DNA from: JAEUMW01 sp039807745
Lineage (GTDB): Bacteria; Pseudomonadota; Gammaproteobacteria; Burkholderiales; JAEUMW01
Length of the DNA stretch: 52,376 nt
NCBI GenBank assembly: GCA_039807745.1
Contig: JBDHRV010000007.1
Location: 1-52,376, forward strand
Direction: 5' to 3'
Shown: positions 7,914-15,870 of the stretch, one piece after another
How positions within the stretch are numbered: the stretch's first letter is position 1
Layout: every line of letters begins with the position of its first letter
Position numbers and translations under genes: made by a program
The notes under the pieces: model-generated
Databases searched by the model: none
The model's input: only the letters and a program-made list of their open reading frames with translations
What the model was told of the DNA's origin: nothing

Positions 7914-8741
7914 ATGTGCCTTCGTTCGCAGCCGGAAGCGGCGGTGTTCGGACGCCGATGCGAAGCCGCGGGCAGGCGCGTGCAGGGCTTCACGTACCTT
8001 ACGGTGCTGATCCTGGTCACGATCATGGGAGTCGCGCTCGGCGCTATCGGCACCATGTGGCAGCAGGTCGCGAAGCGAGAGAAGGAGCGGGAACTCCTCT
8101 TTGTCGGCGGCGAATTCCGGCGCGCCATTGGCACCTACTTCGAGCGCTCGCCCGGCGCGCCGCAGTACCCGCGCAGCCTCGACGATCTGCTCACCGATAA
8201 GCGCCTGCCCGTCGTTTGGCGTCACCTCCGAAAGATCTACTACGACCCCATGACAGGCACGCAGGACTGGGGGCTCGTCAAGGAACCAGGCGGCGGCATT
8301 CTCGGCGTGTACAGCAAGGCGACCGGAAAACCCCTGAAGATTGCCGGCTTTCGCGAAGACGACAAGGGCTTCGCGACCGCGTTGACATACGCCGACTGGA
8401 AGTTTGCCTACGGGACGGGTTCGATGCTTGGGCCCACCCCGGGTGTGCAACCAATCATGCCCTCTGTTTTCGGCACTCCGGGTGAGCAGAACACTCTCAA
8501 TCCGACCGCGCCAGCTACGGACTCATCGTCGTCGAAGGACGATGAGGCGCGGGAGGCGAGACGGGCCAGCTGCGAAACGCAACGTGCGAAGGAGGCAGCC
8601 GAGTGCGAGAACGCGAGCTCGCAGAGCATGCAGAACCGAGACGCCGCGGGCTGCACCGCGGCCGTTGCAACGCGGTTCAGTAGCTGCCTGAACGGCGGCG
8701 GCGCGGCACCGGCAGCAGCCTCGCCGACCCCCTCTGGTTAG
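7914..8741 (+). CDS. Atypical pseudopilin lacking Glu5, with cysteine-rich tail
   Basis: A 275-residue protein starting at the ATG one base after the preceding stop. A long basic leader (about 24 residues) precedes the site QG/FTYLTVLILVTIMG, so the mature protein has Thr at position 5 where most pseudopilins have Glu. The transmembrane helix is followed by a domain containing QYPRSLDDLLTDKR and DPMTGTQDWGLVKE. The C-terminal 75 residues are Ser/Ala-rich with four cysteines (SCET, ECEN, GCTA, SCLN) that could form disulfides in the periplasm. Loss of Glu5 recalls the tip pseudopilin GspK, although it is not otherwise a clear GspK. It is probably the last gene of the secretion operon. Confidence 0.8.
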   Translation: MCLRSQPEAAVFGRRCEAAGRRVQGFTYLTVLILVTIMGVALGAIGTMWQQVAKREKERELLFVGGEFRRAIGTYFERSPGAPQYPRSLDDLLTDKRLPVVWRHLRKIYYDPMTGTQDWGLVKEPGGGILGVYSKATGKPLKIAGFREDDKGFATALTYADWKFAYGTGSMLGPTPGVQPIMPSVFGTPGEQNTLNPTAPATDSSSSKDDEAREARRASCETQRAKEAAECENASSQSMQNRDAAGCTAAVATRFSSCLNGGGAAPAAASPTPSG

Positions 8742-8840
8742 GAGCGCTTTGGAAACTGCCGGACTCCGCGGAGGTCGAGGTTTCTGATATTCTTCCGCGC
8801 TGCCCACCGTAGGCTGAATACGGGATACGCGAGCCGCAAG

Positions 8841-9482
8841 ATGTCGCTGATCAACCGCATGAAGTTCCAAGTGATGGAGATCTCGAGAGCGAGAAAGGTT
8901 GATCACTTCTTCGCCCTGTGTCCTCGCGGCAGCCGGGTCTTGGATGTCGGCGTGTCTTCCGTCAAGAGGCGTGGAGGACCGCAACTCAACTATTTTCTGA
9001 AGGCGTTTCGTTATCCTCCGGAGCACTATACGGGACTGGGCGTCGAAGACCTGTCGGGGTTGGAGGACGTGTTTCCCGGCAAGCGCTTCGTGCAGTATGC
9101 CGGCGGTCGGTTTCCGTTCGACGATAAAGCCTTCGACTGGGTCTACTGCAACGCGGTGATCGAGCACGTGGGCGACGACGAAGCGCAGGTCCAGTTCGTG
9201 AACGAAATGGTGAGGGTGTCGCGTAACGTCTTCTTTACGACGCCCTACAAGTATTTCCCTGTGGAGAGCCACACGAACACGTTTCTCCTGCACTGGAACA
9301 ATCGTGTGTTCTACCCGATCATCACCAAGAGCAGACCTTGGATAACTCGGGAGAGTCTTTATCTGTTCTCGTGCGCGCGACTGGGCGCGATCATGCGGGC
9401 GTCAAACGCAAGATCCTACACGGTGCACAAGAATCGCCTTTTCGGCTTGACCATGACGCTCACCGTCGTGTGTTCCCAGTAA
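8841..9482 (+). CDS. Class I SAM-dependent methyltransferase
   Basis: A 213-residue methyltransferase of the Methyltransf_11 type. The SAM-binding motif I is RVLDVGVSS (about residues 32-40), and the motif II/post-I region FDWVYCNAVIEHVGDD (about 99) is characteristic of family members acting on small molecules or glycans. No membrane segment is evident. It opens a region of polysaccharide genes with lower GC than the upstream operon, so a role in decorating a glycan or glycolipid is likely; the acceptor cannot be inferred. It converges with the lyase gene on the opposite strand. Confidence 0.8.
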   Translation: MSLINRMKFQVMEISRARKVDHFFALCPRGSRVLDVGVSSVKRRGGPQLNYFLKAFRYPPEHYTGLGVEDLSGLEDVFPGKRFVQYAGGRFPFDDKAFDWVYCNAVIEHVGDDEAQVQFVNEMVRVSRNVFFTTPYKYFPVESHTNTFLLHWNNRVFYPIITKSRPWITRESLYLFSCARLGAIMRASNARSYTVHKNRLFGLTMTLTVVCSQ

Positions 9483-9490
9483 GCGAAGTC

Positions 9491-9570
9491 GGGATGCCTC
9501 GTTGCGGTGAACAGCGAACCTGATGTTCGCATTCAGGTGCAAAGAGGCATCCCGTCGTCTTTTTGACGGG
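9491..9570. terminator. Nested inverted repeats between convergent genes; bidirectional terminator candidate
   Basis: Perfect 10-base arms GGGATGCCTC (9491-9500) and GAGGCATCCC (9544-9553) enclose a second hairpin, ACCTGA (9518-9523) with TCAGGT (9533-9538). An alternative inner hairpin pairs GCGAAC (9514-9519) with GTTCGC (9525-9530). Overlapping the right arm, CCCGTC (9551-9556) pairs with GACGGG (9565-9570) around a T-rich loop. The block lies exactly between the convergent methyltransferase and lyase genes, which fits termination from both sides. Confidence 0.6.
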
Positions 9571-9578
9571 CGGCTCGG

Positions 9579-10514
9579 CTACATCGAGCGCATCAGAGCG
9601 AGCATCGTATTGACACTGAGACCGGGTGATCCCGACTGGTCGCGGAATGCCTGAAAGCCTTTCGTGTAGAACGTACGGGAGGTGCTCGAGCCCCAGCCGC
9701 TGTTGACGTCCCACATGTACCCACCGAACTTCCAGGGATGGAAGCCGGCGCTCTCGCGGAAGGCGTTCGGTGTAGTGCTGTTCACCCACTGCACGGGGGC
9801 ACCGTTACCGACCGCGTGCCACACGCGCGTGTAAGGGCCTTTGGAGGCGTCCCAGTGGTACTTCCACTGCACGACGAAGTAATGCCATACACCCTTTTGA
9901 ATGGACCGGTCGTAGCTCTTCCCGACATAGGTCGAGTTGCCACCGTTCAGGACCTTGTTGGAACTGATCAGAAACCTGACTTTGCCGTCACGCCGCAAGA
10001 AGAACACGTTCTGCGATTGCGTGTTCTTGCTCGATACCGGGTGGCCAAGCGACAGAATCGTCATGTCGCCTCCGGTCCCGTTGAACGGAAAGTCGCTGCT
10101 GACATACACCGCGAATGCGGCCCAATACGGGGTACCGTCAGTGAAGACAGACGCTCCGTTCCAAGCTCCAAGGATCGACGCTCGGGCCGACTGATACCCA
10201 CTGTCTTGGCGATATGTCATTCCCTTTTGGAGTTTGTGCCGTATGGCTTTCTTGGATCCGCTCGCGGGATCGCTGACTTTCGAGACCGTGTGCTGCTTGA
10301 TCTTTGAATCGTACCAGCCAGGTTCAGAAATGGACCTGATGGTCGTCTCGGTGTTGCCGACCTGGAACTGGTAGCGATAGTTGGGATAGCTACCGTAAGA
10401 AATGTGCGGCGAGATGAAAGCGACGGTTCTGGGGTCGCTGGCGGACGGAACGGATTGAGCCCATCCGTTGACAGTGCACAAGATGAACGAAACGGCGACG
10501 ACGGCTGCTCTCAT
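9579..10514 (-). CDS. Secreted polysaccharide lyase, heparin-lyase-like fold
   Basis: A 311-residue protein with a cleavable signal peptide (MRAAVVAVSFILCTVNGWAQ) and a beta-rich body. Stretches such as WAAFAVYVSSDFPF, VWHYFVVQWKYHW and GGYMWDVNSGW resemble the Polysacc_lyase (heparin lyase I type) family, which cleaves uronate-containing chains by beta-elimination. I placed the start at the ATG on the minus strand at 10514, giving a clean signal peptide; the open frame continues 45 codons upstream without support. Catalytic residues cannot be fixed without alignment. Its location next to algD and a heparinase II/III gene suggests it trims or releases the local polysaccharide. Confidence 0.7.
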   Translation of the reverse strand: MRAAVVAVSFILCTVNGWAQSVPSASDPRTVAFISPHISYGSYPNYRYQFQVGNTETTIRSISEPGWYDSKIKQHTVSKVSDPASGSKKAIRHKLQKGMTYRQDSGYQSARASILGAWNGASVFTDGTPYWAAFAVYVSSDFPFNGTGGDMTILSLGHPVSSKNTQSQNVFFLRRDGKVRFLISSNKVLNGGNSTYVGKSYDRSIQKGVWHYFVVQWKYHWDASKGPYTRVWHAVGNGAPVQWVNSTTPNAFRESAGFHPWKFGGYMWDVNSGWGSSTSRTFYTKGFQAFRDQSGSPGLSVNTMLALMRSM

Positions 10515-11017
10515 GGTTAATCTCAGTTGGTGATGTTGGGTTGATGAGTGCGCCCGAAAGAGGAACGCTGTGGTTGATGCGCGCCCATGCCCGAGTAGCC
10601 TCTTGGTTGTCATTGACGCAAATGCCAATTGCAAACGTTCTCTGACCAACTGTTACCGGACGCGGGCCTGACAAGGCGGACCGCGTCTGCAATATGTAAG
10701 CCACTCTTGTAATAGTATTGATTTTCAATATGTTATGAATTGGTTCGGGACTCGCGCCGCTGCCAGTCTGTTGCCATATGGCGACCCCGGGGTTGGTGCT
10801 GCGCACATGGCAGCTCCGGCAGAGTCGGGAATCAGCGCGCTGTGTGGCGGGGAACCGTGGGACTTTGACATAGGGACCGAAATGACTTTCCGAATCGTCA
10901 CCAATCGGCGACAGCATCGACCCCGCTGTAAGGAATGTGTAAGTTGATGCCCTCGAGATCCGTCGGCGAACCTCGAATACTGCTGGAATGCGAGGTGCTA
11001 GTAGGCGTGCGTCACCG
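10515..11017. other. Divergent intergenic region with AT-rich palindrome
   Basis: This gap of about 500 bases separates the minus-strand lyase from the plus-strand heparinase gene and probably holds both promoters. The segment around 10690-10740 is clearly AT-rich against a GC-rich background and contains a perfect palindrome TATTGA-TTT-TCAATA at 10716-10730, plus a direct repeat CAATATG (about 10690 and 10726). The short open frame within it has no coding character that I recognise. A regulator-binding role is inference. Confidence 0.4.
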
Positions 11018-13030
11018 ATGCCCGTTGAGTACGTTGCCGTGAAGCGAAGCGACAAGCTGACCTGGAAAGTCCGTCGACTCAGCACGATGAACGCCGCCGA
11101 GATCGGCTACAGAGTGCGACAGGCGCTGCAAGCCCGATGGGAGCGGCTCGGCCTCCGGCGTGTTCGAGCCGTCGCGCCACGCGGTGACAGCGGCGCGGCG
11201 TGGGTGGACCGGCTCCCTCGCGGGTTCGATGCAAGCGGGTATCTACTGGCTGCCGATGCCGTGCTGGAAGGACGCTTTGACGTGTTCGCCCTGACCGATG
11301 CAGCCCTCGGTTTTCCACCCATGTGGAACGTCGACCCGAAGTCGAGGACGGTGGCACCCCGCGCATTCGGCAAGTCGATCGATTACCGCGATGAACGCCT
11401 GGTCGGGGACATCAAGTATCTTTGGGAGCCGAACCGACATCTGCAGATAGTGACGCTTGCCCAGGCGTGGCATCTGTCCGGGCAGCGACGTTACGCAGAT
11501 GGGTGCCGCCAGCTTCTCGAGTCGTGGTTCGAGCAATGTCCCTATCCGTTCGGTCCCAATTGGACGAGCTCTCTCGAGCTCGCGATCCGGCTGGTCAACT
11601 GGGCGGTCGCTTGGCAACTCCTGGGGGGAGACAGGTCGTCCCTTTTCGAGGGTGCAGAGGGATCGGCGTTTCGCGAGCGATGGCTGCGCAGCGTCCGCGA
11701 GCACTGTCACTTCATTGCCGGCCACTTTTCTCATTTTTCCTCGGCCAATAATCATCTGCTCGGCGAGTACATGGGACTCTTCGTCGGCGCGATCACGTGG
11801 CCGCTCTGGCGTGAAAGCGCGCAATGGCGGGATACCGCGGCCGCTGGTTTCGAGCGCGAGGTGCGGCTGCAGAATGCGCCGGACGGAGTCAATCGAGAAC
11901 AGGCAATCTATTACCAACACGAAGTGATGGACATGATGCTGATCTGCGCACTGATCGGGCGCGCGAATGGCATCAGCTTCGGTCCGGTCTACTGGGAACG
12001 GCTGGAAGCGATGATGGAGTTCCTGGCGGCGGTGATGGATCGTGCCGGTAACGTACCGATGATCGGAGACTCCGACGACGCGCTCATCGTCCGCTTCAGT
12101 CCACAGAAACCGTGGAACCCTTATCGATCGTTGCTGGCGACAGGCGCAATCTTGTTTTCGCGCGCGGATTGGGCCGCGAAGGCTGGCCGATGTGACGACA
12201 AGACACGATGGCTCCTCGGCGACGAAGCGGTCGAGCGCCAGGAAACCTCGTCTTCGTCCAACACGCCGTTACCCCGCAGAGCTTTTCGCGAGGGTGGTTA
12301 TTATGTGCTTGGTGCGCGCTTCGGGGCCGAAGACGAAGTGCTCGCAGTCGTCGATTGCGGCCCGCTCGGCTTTCTTTCCATCGCAGCCCACGGCCACGCA
12401 GATGCCCTGTCGTTCACACTTTCGGCCGGCGGGGTTCAGATGCTGGTCGATCCTGGGACCTTCGCCTATCACACCCAGAAGAAATGGCGTGACTACTTCA
12501 GGTCGACGTTTGCGCACAACTGTGTGACGGTCGACGGCACCGACCAGTCGACGATAGGTGGCAACTTCATGTGGGTCAGCAAGGCGGAGTCCACCTGCAC
12601 TATGGCGTCTTTGGACGAAGGCGGCGTTCAATGCTTCGAAGGCGAGCACGACGGTTACCGGCGTTTGCCGGACCCGGTTACTCACCGGCGTCGGATTACG
12701 TTCAATGCGGTTACCAACGAGTTCAGGGTCGAGGACAATCTGGAATGCAGCGCAGCCCACCAAGTCAACATCTGCTGGCACTTTTCGGAGCACTGCCTGG
12801 TAACGGCCGACGCGCACTGGGTACAAGCGGTAGCGGGGCGGGTACGACTTACCCTCGGGATGGAGCGGATCTCGCCGCCGCCCGAGCTCTTGCGGGGCCG
12901 GGAAGACCCCCCCGGGGGATGGATCTCGCGCTCGTTCGACGTGAAAACGCCAATCCACACTGCCGTTTGGTCGTTGCCCGTGCGCGGTCGCACGCAATTC
13001 GTTACGATCATCCGCCTTAAGTTCGAATAA
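11018..13030 (+). CDS. Heparinase II/III family protein (alginate/heparin lyase-like)
   Basis: A protein of about 670 residues. The N-terminal half matches the alpha/alpha-toroid Hepar_II_III_N region (RRLSTMNAAEIGYRVRQAL near the start; NREQAIYYQHEVMDMMLI about 300). The C-terminal half matches Hepar_II_III (AAHGHADALSFTLSAGG, LVDPGTFAYH, FRSTFAHNCVTVDG). These enzymes cleave uronate-containing polysaccharides, and many sit inside exopolysaccharide loci. No signal peptide is visible, typical of members that act during biosynthesis. The start is uncertain: ATG 10988, ATG 11018 and GTG 11039 are all in frame. It is followed after 33 bases by algD. Confidence 0.85.
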   Translation: MPVEYVAVKRSDKLTWKVRRLSTMNAAEIGYRVRQALQARWERLGLRRVRAVAPRGDSGAAWVDRLPRGFDASGYLLAADAVLEGRFDVFALTDAALGFPPMWNVDPKSRTVAPRAFGKSIDYRDERLVGDIKYLWEPNRHLQIVTLAQAWHLSGQRRYADGCRQLLESWFEQCPYPFGPNWTSSLELAIRLVNWAVAWQLLGGDRSSLFEGAEGSAFRERWLRSVREHCHFIAGHFSHFSSANNHLLGEYMGLFVGAITWPLWRESAQWRDTAAAGFEREVRLQNAPDGVNREQAIYYQHEVMDMMLICALIGRANGISFGPVYWERLEAMMEFLAAVMDRAGNVPMIGDSDDALIVRFSPQKPWNPYRSLLATGAILFSRADWAAKAGRCDDKTRWLLGDEAVERQETSSSSNTPLPRRAFREGGYYVLGARFGAEDEVLAVVDCGPLGFLSIAAHGHADALSFTLSAGGVQMLVDPGTFAYHTQKKWRDYFRSTFAHNCVTVDGTDQSTIGGNFMWVSKAESTCTMASLDEGGVQCFEGEHDGYRRLPDPVTHRRRITFNAVTNEFRVEDNLECSAAHQVNICWHFSEHCLVTADAHWVQAVAGRVRLTLGMERISPPPELLRGREDPPGGWISRSFDVKTPIHTAVWSLPVRGRTQFVTIIRLKFE

Positions 13031-13063
13031 CATCCATTTCTTGTGCTTTAGTCCGGAGTCTTT

Positions 13064-14377
13064 ATGCGCATCAGTGTTATGGGGTTGGGCTACGTGGGGG
13101 CGGTCTCGGCTGGTTGCCTTGCTGCCGATGGACATACTGTCGTCGGTGTCGACCCCCACCCGACCAAGGTCGATCTCATCAACCAGGGTGTCGCTCCCAT
13201 TGTCGAGAAGGACATCGGGGAGATCATTCGCACGCAGGTAGCGCTCGGCAGACTGTCCGCGACGTCCGACTCTGCGCGGGCCGTGCAGGAAACCGAAATG
13301 TCCTTGATCTGCGTGGGAACGCCGAGTCAGTTGAATGGCAGCCTCGACCTGCGCTTCGTGCGGAAGGTTTGCGAAGAGATCGGCGCTGCTCTGAAGAGCA
13401 AGGCGGCCTTTCACGTGGTGGTCGCGCGCAGCACGATGCTCCCAGGGACCATGCGTGACGTCGTGATTCCGACGCTGGAGCAATATTCCGGTAAGGTCGC
13501 CGGGCGCGACTTCGGCGTCTGCAACAATCCCGAGTTTCTCCGAGAGGGGACGGCCGTCTGGGATTACCGCAACCCGCCGAAGACCGTCATCGGCGAGACG
13601 GACACCAGAAGCGGGGACGTCCTGGCCGAGCTTTATGCTGGTCTCGATGCGCCACTGATTCGCTCCGATGTTGAAACAGCCGAAATGGTGAAGTACACCG
13701 ACAATGTCTGGCATGCGCTCAAGGTGACGTTTGCCAACGAGATCGGGAATCTATGCAAAGCGGTCGGGATAGACGGCCACAGGGTGATGGAAATCTTCTG
13801 TCAGGACACCAAACTCAATCTGTCCCCGTACTACATGAAGCCCGGATTCGCCTTTGGTGGCTCATGTCTGCCGAAGGATGTCCGTGCTCTCACGTACAAG
13901 GCGCGTTCCCTGGATCTCGATCTCCCGGTCCTGAATGCGATCCTGCCGTCCAATGTGCGCCAGGTCGAGCGAGGCATACGCATGATCGTGGACAAGGGGC
14001 ATCGGAAGATCGGCATTCTCGGCTTCTCCTTCAAGGCCGGCACCGACGACCTGCGCGAGTCGCCCCTCGTGGAGGTGATAGAGTATCTGCTCGGCAAGGG
14101 CTACGAGCTTCGCCTGTACGATCGCAACGTGAGCCTCGCGGCATTGACCGGCGCCAATCGCGACTACATCCTGAACCACATCCCCCACGTCTCGAGATTG
14201 ATGGTGGAAAGCATGGATGATGTGCTGGCGTTTGCTCAAACCGTCGTCATAGGTAATGGCGCAGCAGAGTTCAAGAACATCCTGGAGGAGGTGCGACCAG
14301 GTCAGGTGGTGGTCGACCTCGTTCGCATTGTCAAGGATTACCGTAGGGCGAGTGAGTACGATGGCATCTGCTGGTAA
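13064..14377 (+). CDS. algD: GDP-mannose 6-dehydrogenase
   Basis: This 437-residue enzyme oxidises GDP-mannose to GDP-mannuronate with two NAD molecules, the committed step of alginate-type polymers. The whole sequence resembles Pseudomonas AlgD. It has an NAD fold GLGYVGAVSAGCL, the segment DLINQGVAPIVE, NPEFLREGTA, the dimerisation and catalytic region YYMKPGFAFGGSCLPKDVRAL with the catalytic Cys in GGSCLPKD (about residue 268), and FSFKAGTDDLRESPLVE. Length matches the family. CGGAG lies about 5 bases before the ATG. It overlaps the next glycosyltransferase by 17 bases. The neighbouring genes are not the classical alg operon, so the final polymer may not be alginate. Confidence 0.92.
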   Translation: MRISVMGLGYVGAVSAGCLAADGHTVVGVDPHPTKVDLINQGVAPIVEKDIGEIIRTQVALGRLSATSDSARAVQETEMSLICVGTPSQLNGSLDLRFVRKVCEEIGAALKSKAAFHVVVARSTMLPGTMRDVVIPTLEQYSGKVAGRDFGVCNNPEFLREGTAVWDYRNPPKTVIGETDTRSGDVLAELYAGLDAPLIRSDVETAEMVKYTDNVWHALKVTFANEIGNLCKAVGIDGHRVMEIFCQDTKLNLSPYYMKPGFAFGGSCLPKDVRALTYKARSLDLDLPVLNAILPSNVRQVERGIRMIVDKGHRKIGILGFSFKAGTDDLRESPLVEVIEYLLGKGYELRLYDRNVSLAALTGANRDYILNHIPHVSRLMVESMDDVLAFAQTVVIGNGAAEFKNILEEVRPGQVVVDLVRIVKDYRRASEYDGICW

Positions 14378-15620
14378 GACTAGACGCCGTGTACTGATTC
14401 TGGTGGAGAATCTGCCTTCGCCATTCGATCGGCGAGTTTGGCAGGAAGCCACCACGCTCTACGCACATGGCTATGAAGTCTCGATCATCTGCCCGACTGG
14501 AACCGGCTGCGAGGAGGAATACGAGCTCATCGATGGCATCCATATCCATCGCTACGATCTGCCGAAGGAGGCGGAAGGAGCGAAGGCATACGCAGTCGAG
14601 TACTCCGCGGCCATCTACCACTCCTTTCGCTTGGCTTGGAAGGTTCATCGAACGCGCGGTTTCGACGTCATTCAAGCGTGCAATCCGCCGGATCTCCTTT
14701 TTCTGGTCGGGGGTTTCTTCAAGGTTTTCTTCGGCAAGAAATTCGTATTCGACCATCACGACATTAATCCAGAGTTGTACGAGGCCAAGTTTGGTCGGCG
14801 CGACTTCCTTTACCGTCTGATGGTGATGTGCGAGCGCTGGACCTTCAAAACCGCCGATATCTCGATCGCCACGAATGAGTCTTATCGCAGGATAGCGATT
14901 GATCGTGGGGGCATGGATCCGCACAAGGTGCACGTGGTGCGCAGCGGGCCGAAACTCGATCGACTTCGCATCATGCCACCCCGCCCAGAACTAAAGAACG
15001 GAAGGCGGTATTTAGTCGGCTATCTCGGTGTGATGGGCAAACAGGAGGGTATCGATTACCTGCTCCGAGCCGCCTCGCACATAGTTAAGACAATGGGGCG
15101 ACGTGACGTGCATTTTGGTTTGGTGGGAGCGGGAACATCCCTGGAACAGATGAAGCAGTTCGCGCGCGACCTTGGTATCGCAGAATACGTGACGTTCACG
15201 GGTCGCGTTCCAGACCAGGAGCTTCTGGAAATGCTCAATACCGCTGACGTTTGTGTGAATCCAGACGTTGCCAACGAAATGAACGACAAGTCGACCATGA
15301 ACAAGATCATGGAGTACATGGCGCTTGGAAAACCCATCGTCCAGTTTGATCTCACCGAAGGGCGCTTCTCGGCAGGCGAGGCATCGCTTTACGCGAAAAG
15401 GAATGATTCCGTGGATATGGCGGAGAAGATCGTGGCGCTTCTCGACGACCCTGAGAGGCGCCGGAGGATGGGCGAATTCGGGCGCAATCGCGTCCAGAAC
15501 GAACTCGAGTGGGCGTACGAAGTGCCGAAGTTGCTTCGGGCGTACGACGCAGTGTTCATGACTCACGAGGAAGATCGGCTGGATGTACTTTCTGGCCACG
15601 ACCAGAGGTCCAGAACTTGA
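14361..15620 (+). CDS. Family 4-type glycosyltransferase, WbuB-like
   Basis: A 419-residue GT-B glycosyltransferase. The N-terminal motif ENLPSPFDRRVWQEA (about residues 17-31) is typical of WbuB-like enzymes of capsule, O-antigen and exopolysaccharide clusters. FVFDHHDINPELYEAKF follows in the acceptor domain, and the donor-site region STMNKIMEYMALGKPIVQFD carries the EX7E-like arrangement (about 315-333). The ATG at 14361 falls inside the last 17 bases of algD, showing coupling. It probably adds a sugar, possibly from GDP-mannuronate, to the growing repeat unit; donor and linkage cannot be told from sequence. Confidence 0.85.
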   Translation: MASAGKTRRRVLILVENLPSPFDRRVWQEATTLYAHGYEVSIICPTGTGCEEEYELIDGIHIHRYDLPKEAEGAKAYAVEYSAAIYHSFRLAWKVHRTRGFDVIQACNPPDLLFLVGGFFKVFFGKKFVFDHHDINPELYEAKFGRRDFLYRLMVMCERWTFKTADISIATNESYRRIAIDRGGMDPHKVHVVRSGPKLDRLRIMPPRPELKNGRRYLVGYLGVMGKQEGIDYLLRAASHIVKTMGRRDVHFGLVGAGTSLEQMKQFARDLGIAEYVTFTGRVPDQELLEMLNTADVCVNPDVANEMNDKSTMNKIMEYMALGKPIVQFDLTEGRFSAGEASLYAKRNDSVDMAEKIVALLDDPERRRRMGEFGRNRVQNELEWAYEVPKLLRAYDAVFMTHEEDRLDVLSGHDQRSRT

Positions 15621-15870
15621 TCGCCTTTGGCGATATCTTTGACGTTTGCCAAGACCCACGGATTGACCTTCGGCAGGTCTCCAGTCCGCTGAAACTGCTT
15701 GTAATATGGCGTCCGCTGCTTCTTGATTACGAGAGCGAATAGGCGATAGGAAGCCAACCCCAAGAGGTCGTTGTTTCGAAGAATCCCGAGGGTCGCACAT
15801 GCGTCACAGGCATAGATTCGGGGTCGGTACGGAAACGGTTAACCCTCGACTGCAGACTGGTGTTCAAGCG
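15621..15870. other. Intergenic spacer, no confident gene
   Basis: These 250 bases lie between the glycosyltransferase and the sulfotransferase. The only open frame with a protein-like reading is on the minus strand (15563-15763, 66 codons, containing PYYKQFQRTGDLPKVNP), partly overlapping the glycosyltransferase end. I do not recognise it and cannot tell a gene remnant from chance. No clear promoter or terminator was seen. Confidence 0.35.

Noticed and set aside
8748..8790. Promoter for the methyltransferase with TTGGAA and TGATAT
   Set aside because: The spacer between these elements is about 30 bases, too long for a sigma-70 promoter.
10735..10947. 70-codon frame in the divergent intergenic region
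   Set aside because: No ribosome site, no similarity recognised, and composition does not differ from the surrounding non-coding sequence.
12269..13714. 481-codon minus-strand frame across heparinase and algD
   Set aside because: Antisense to two genes with clear catalytic motifs; spans their junction, as a chance open frame would.
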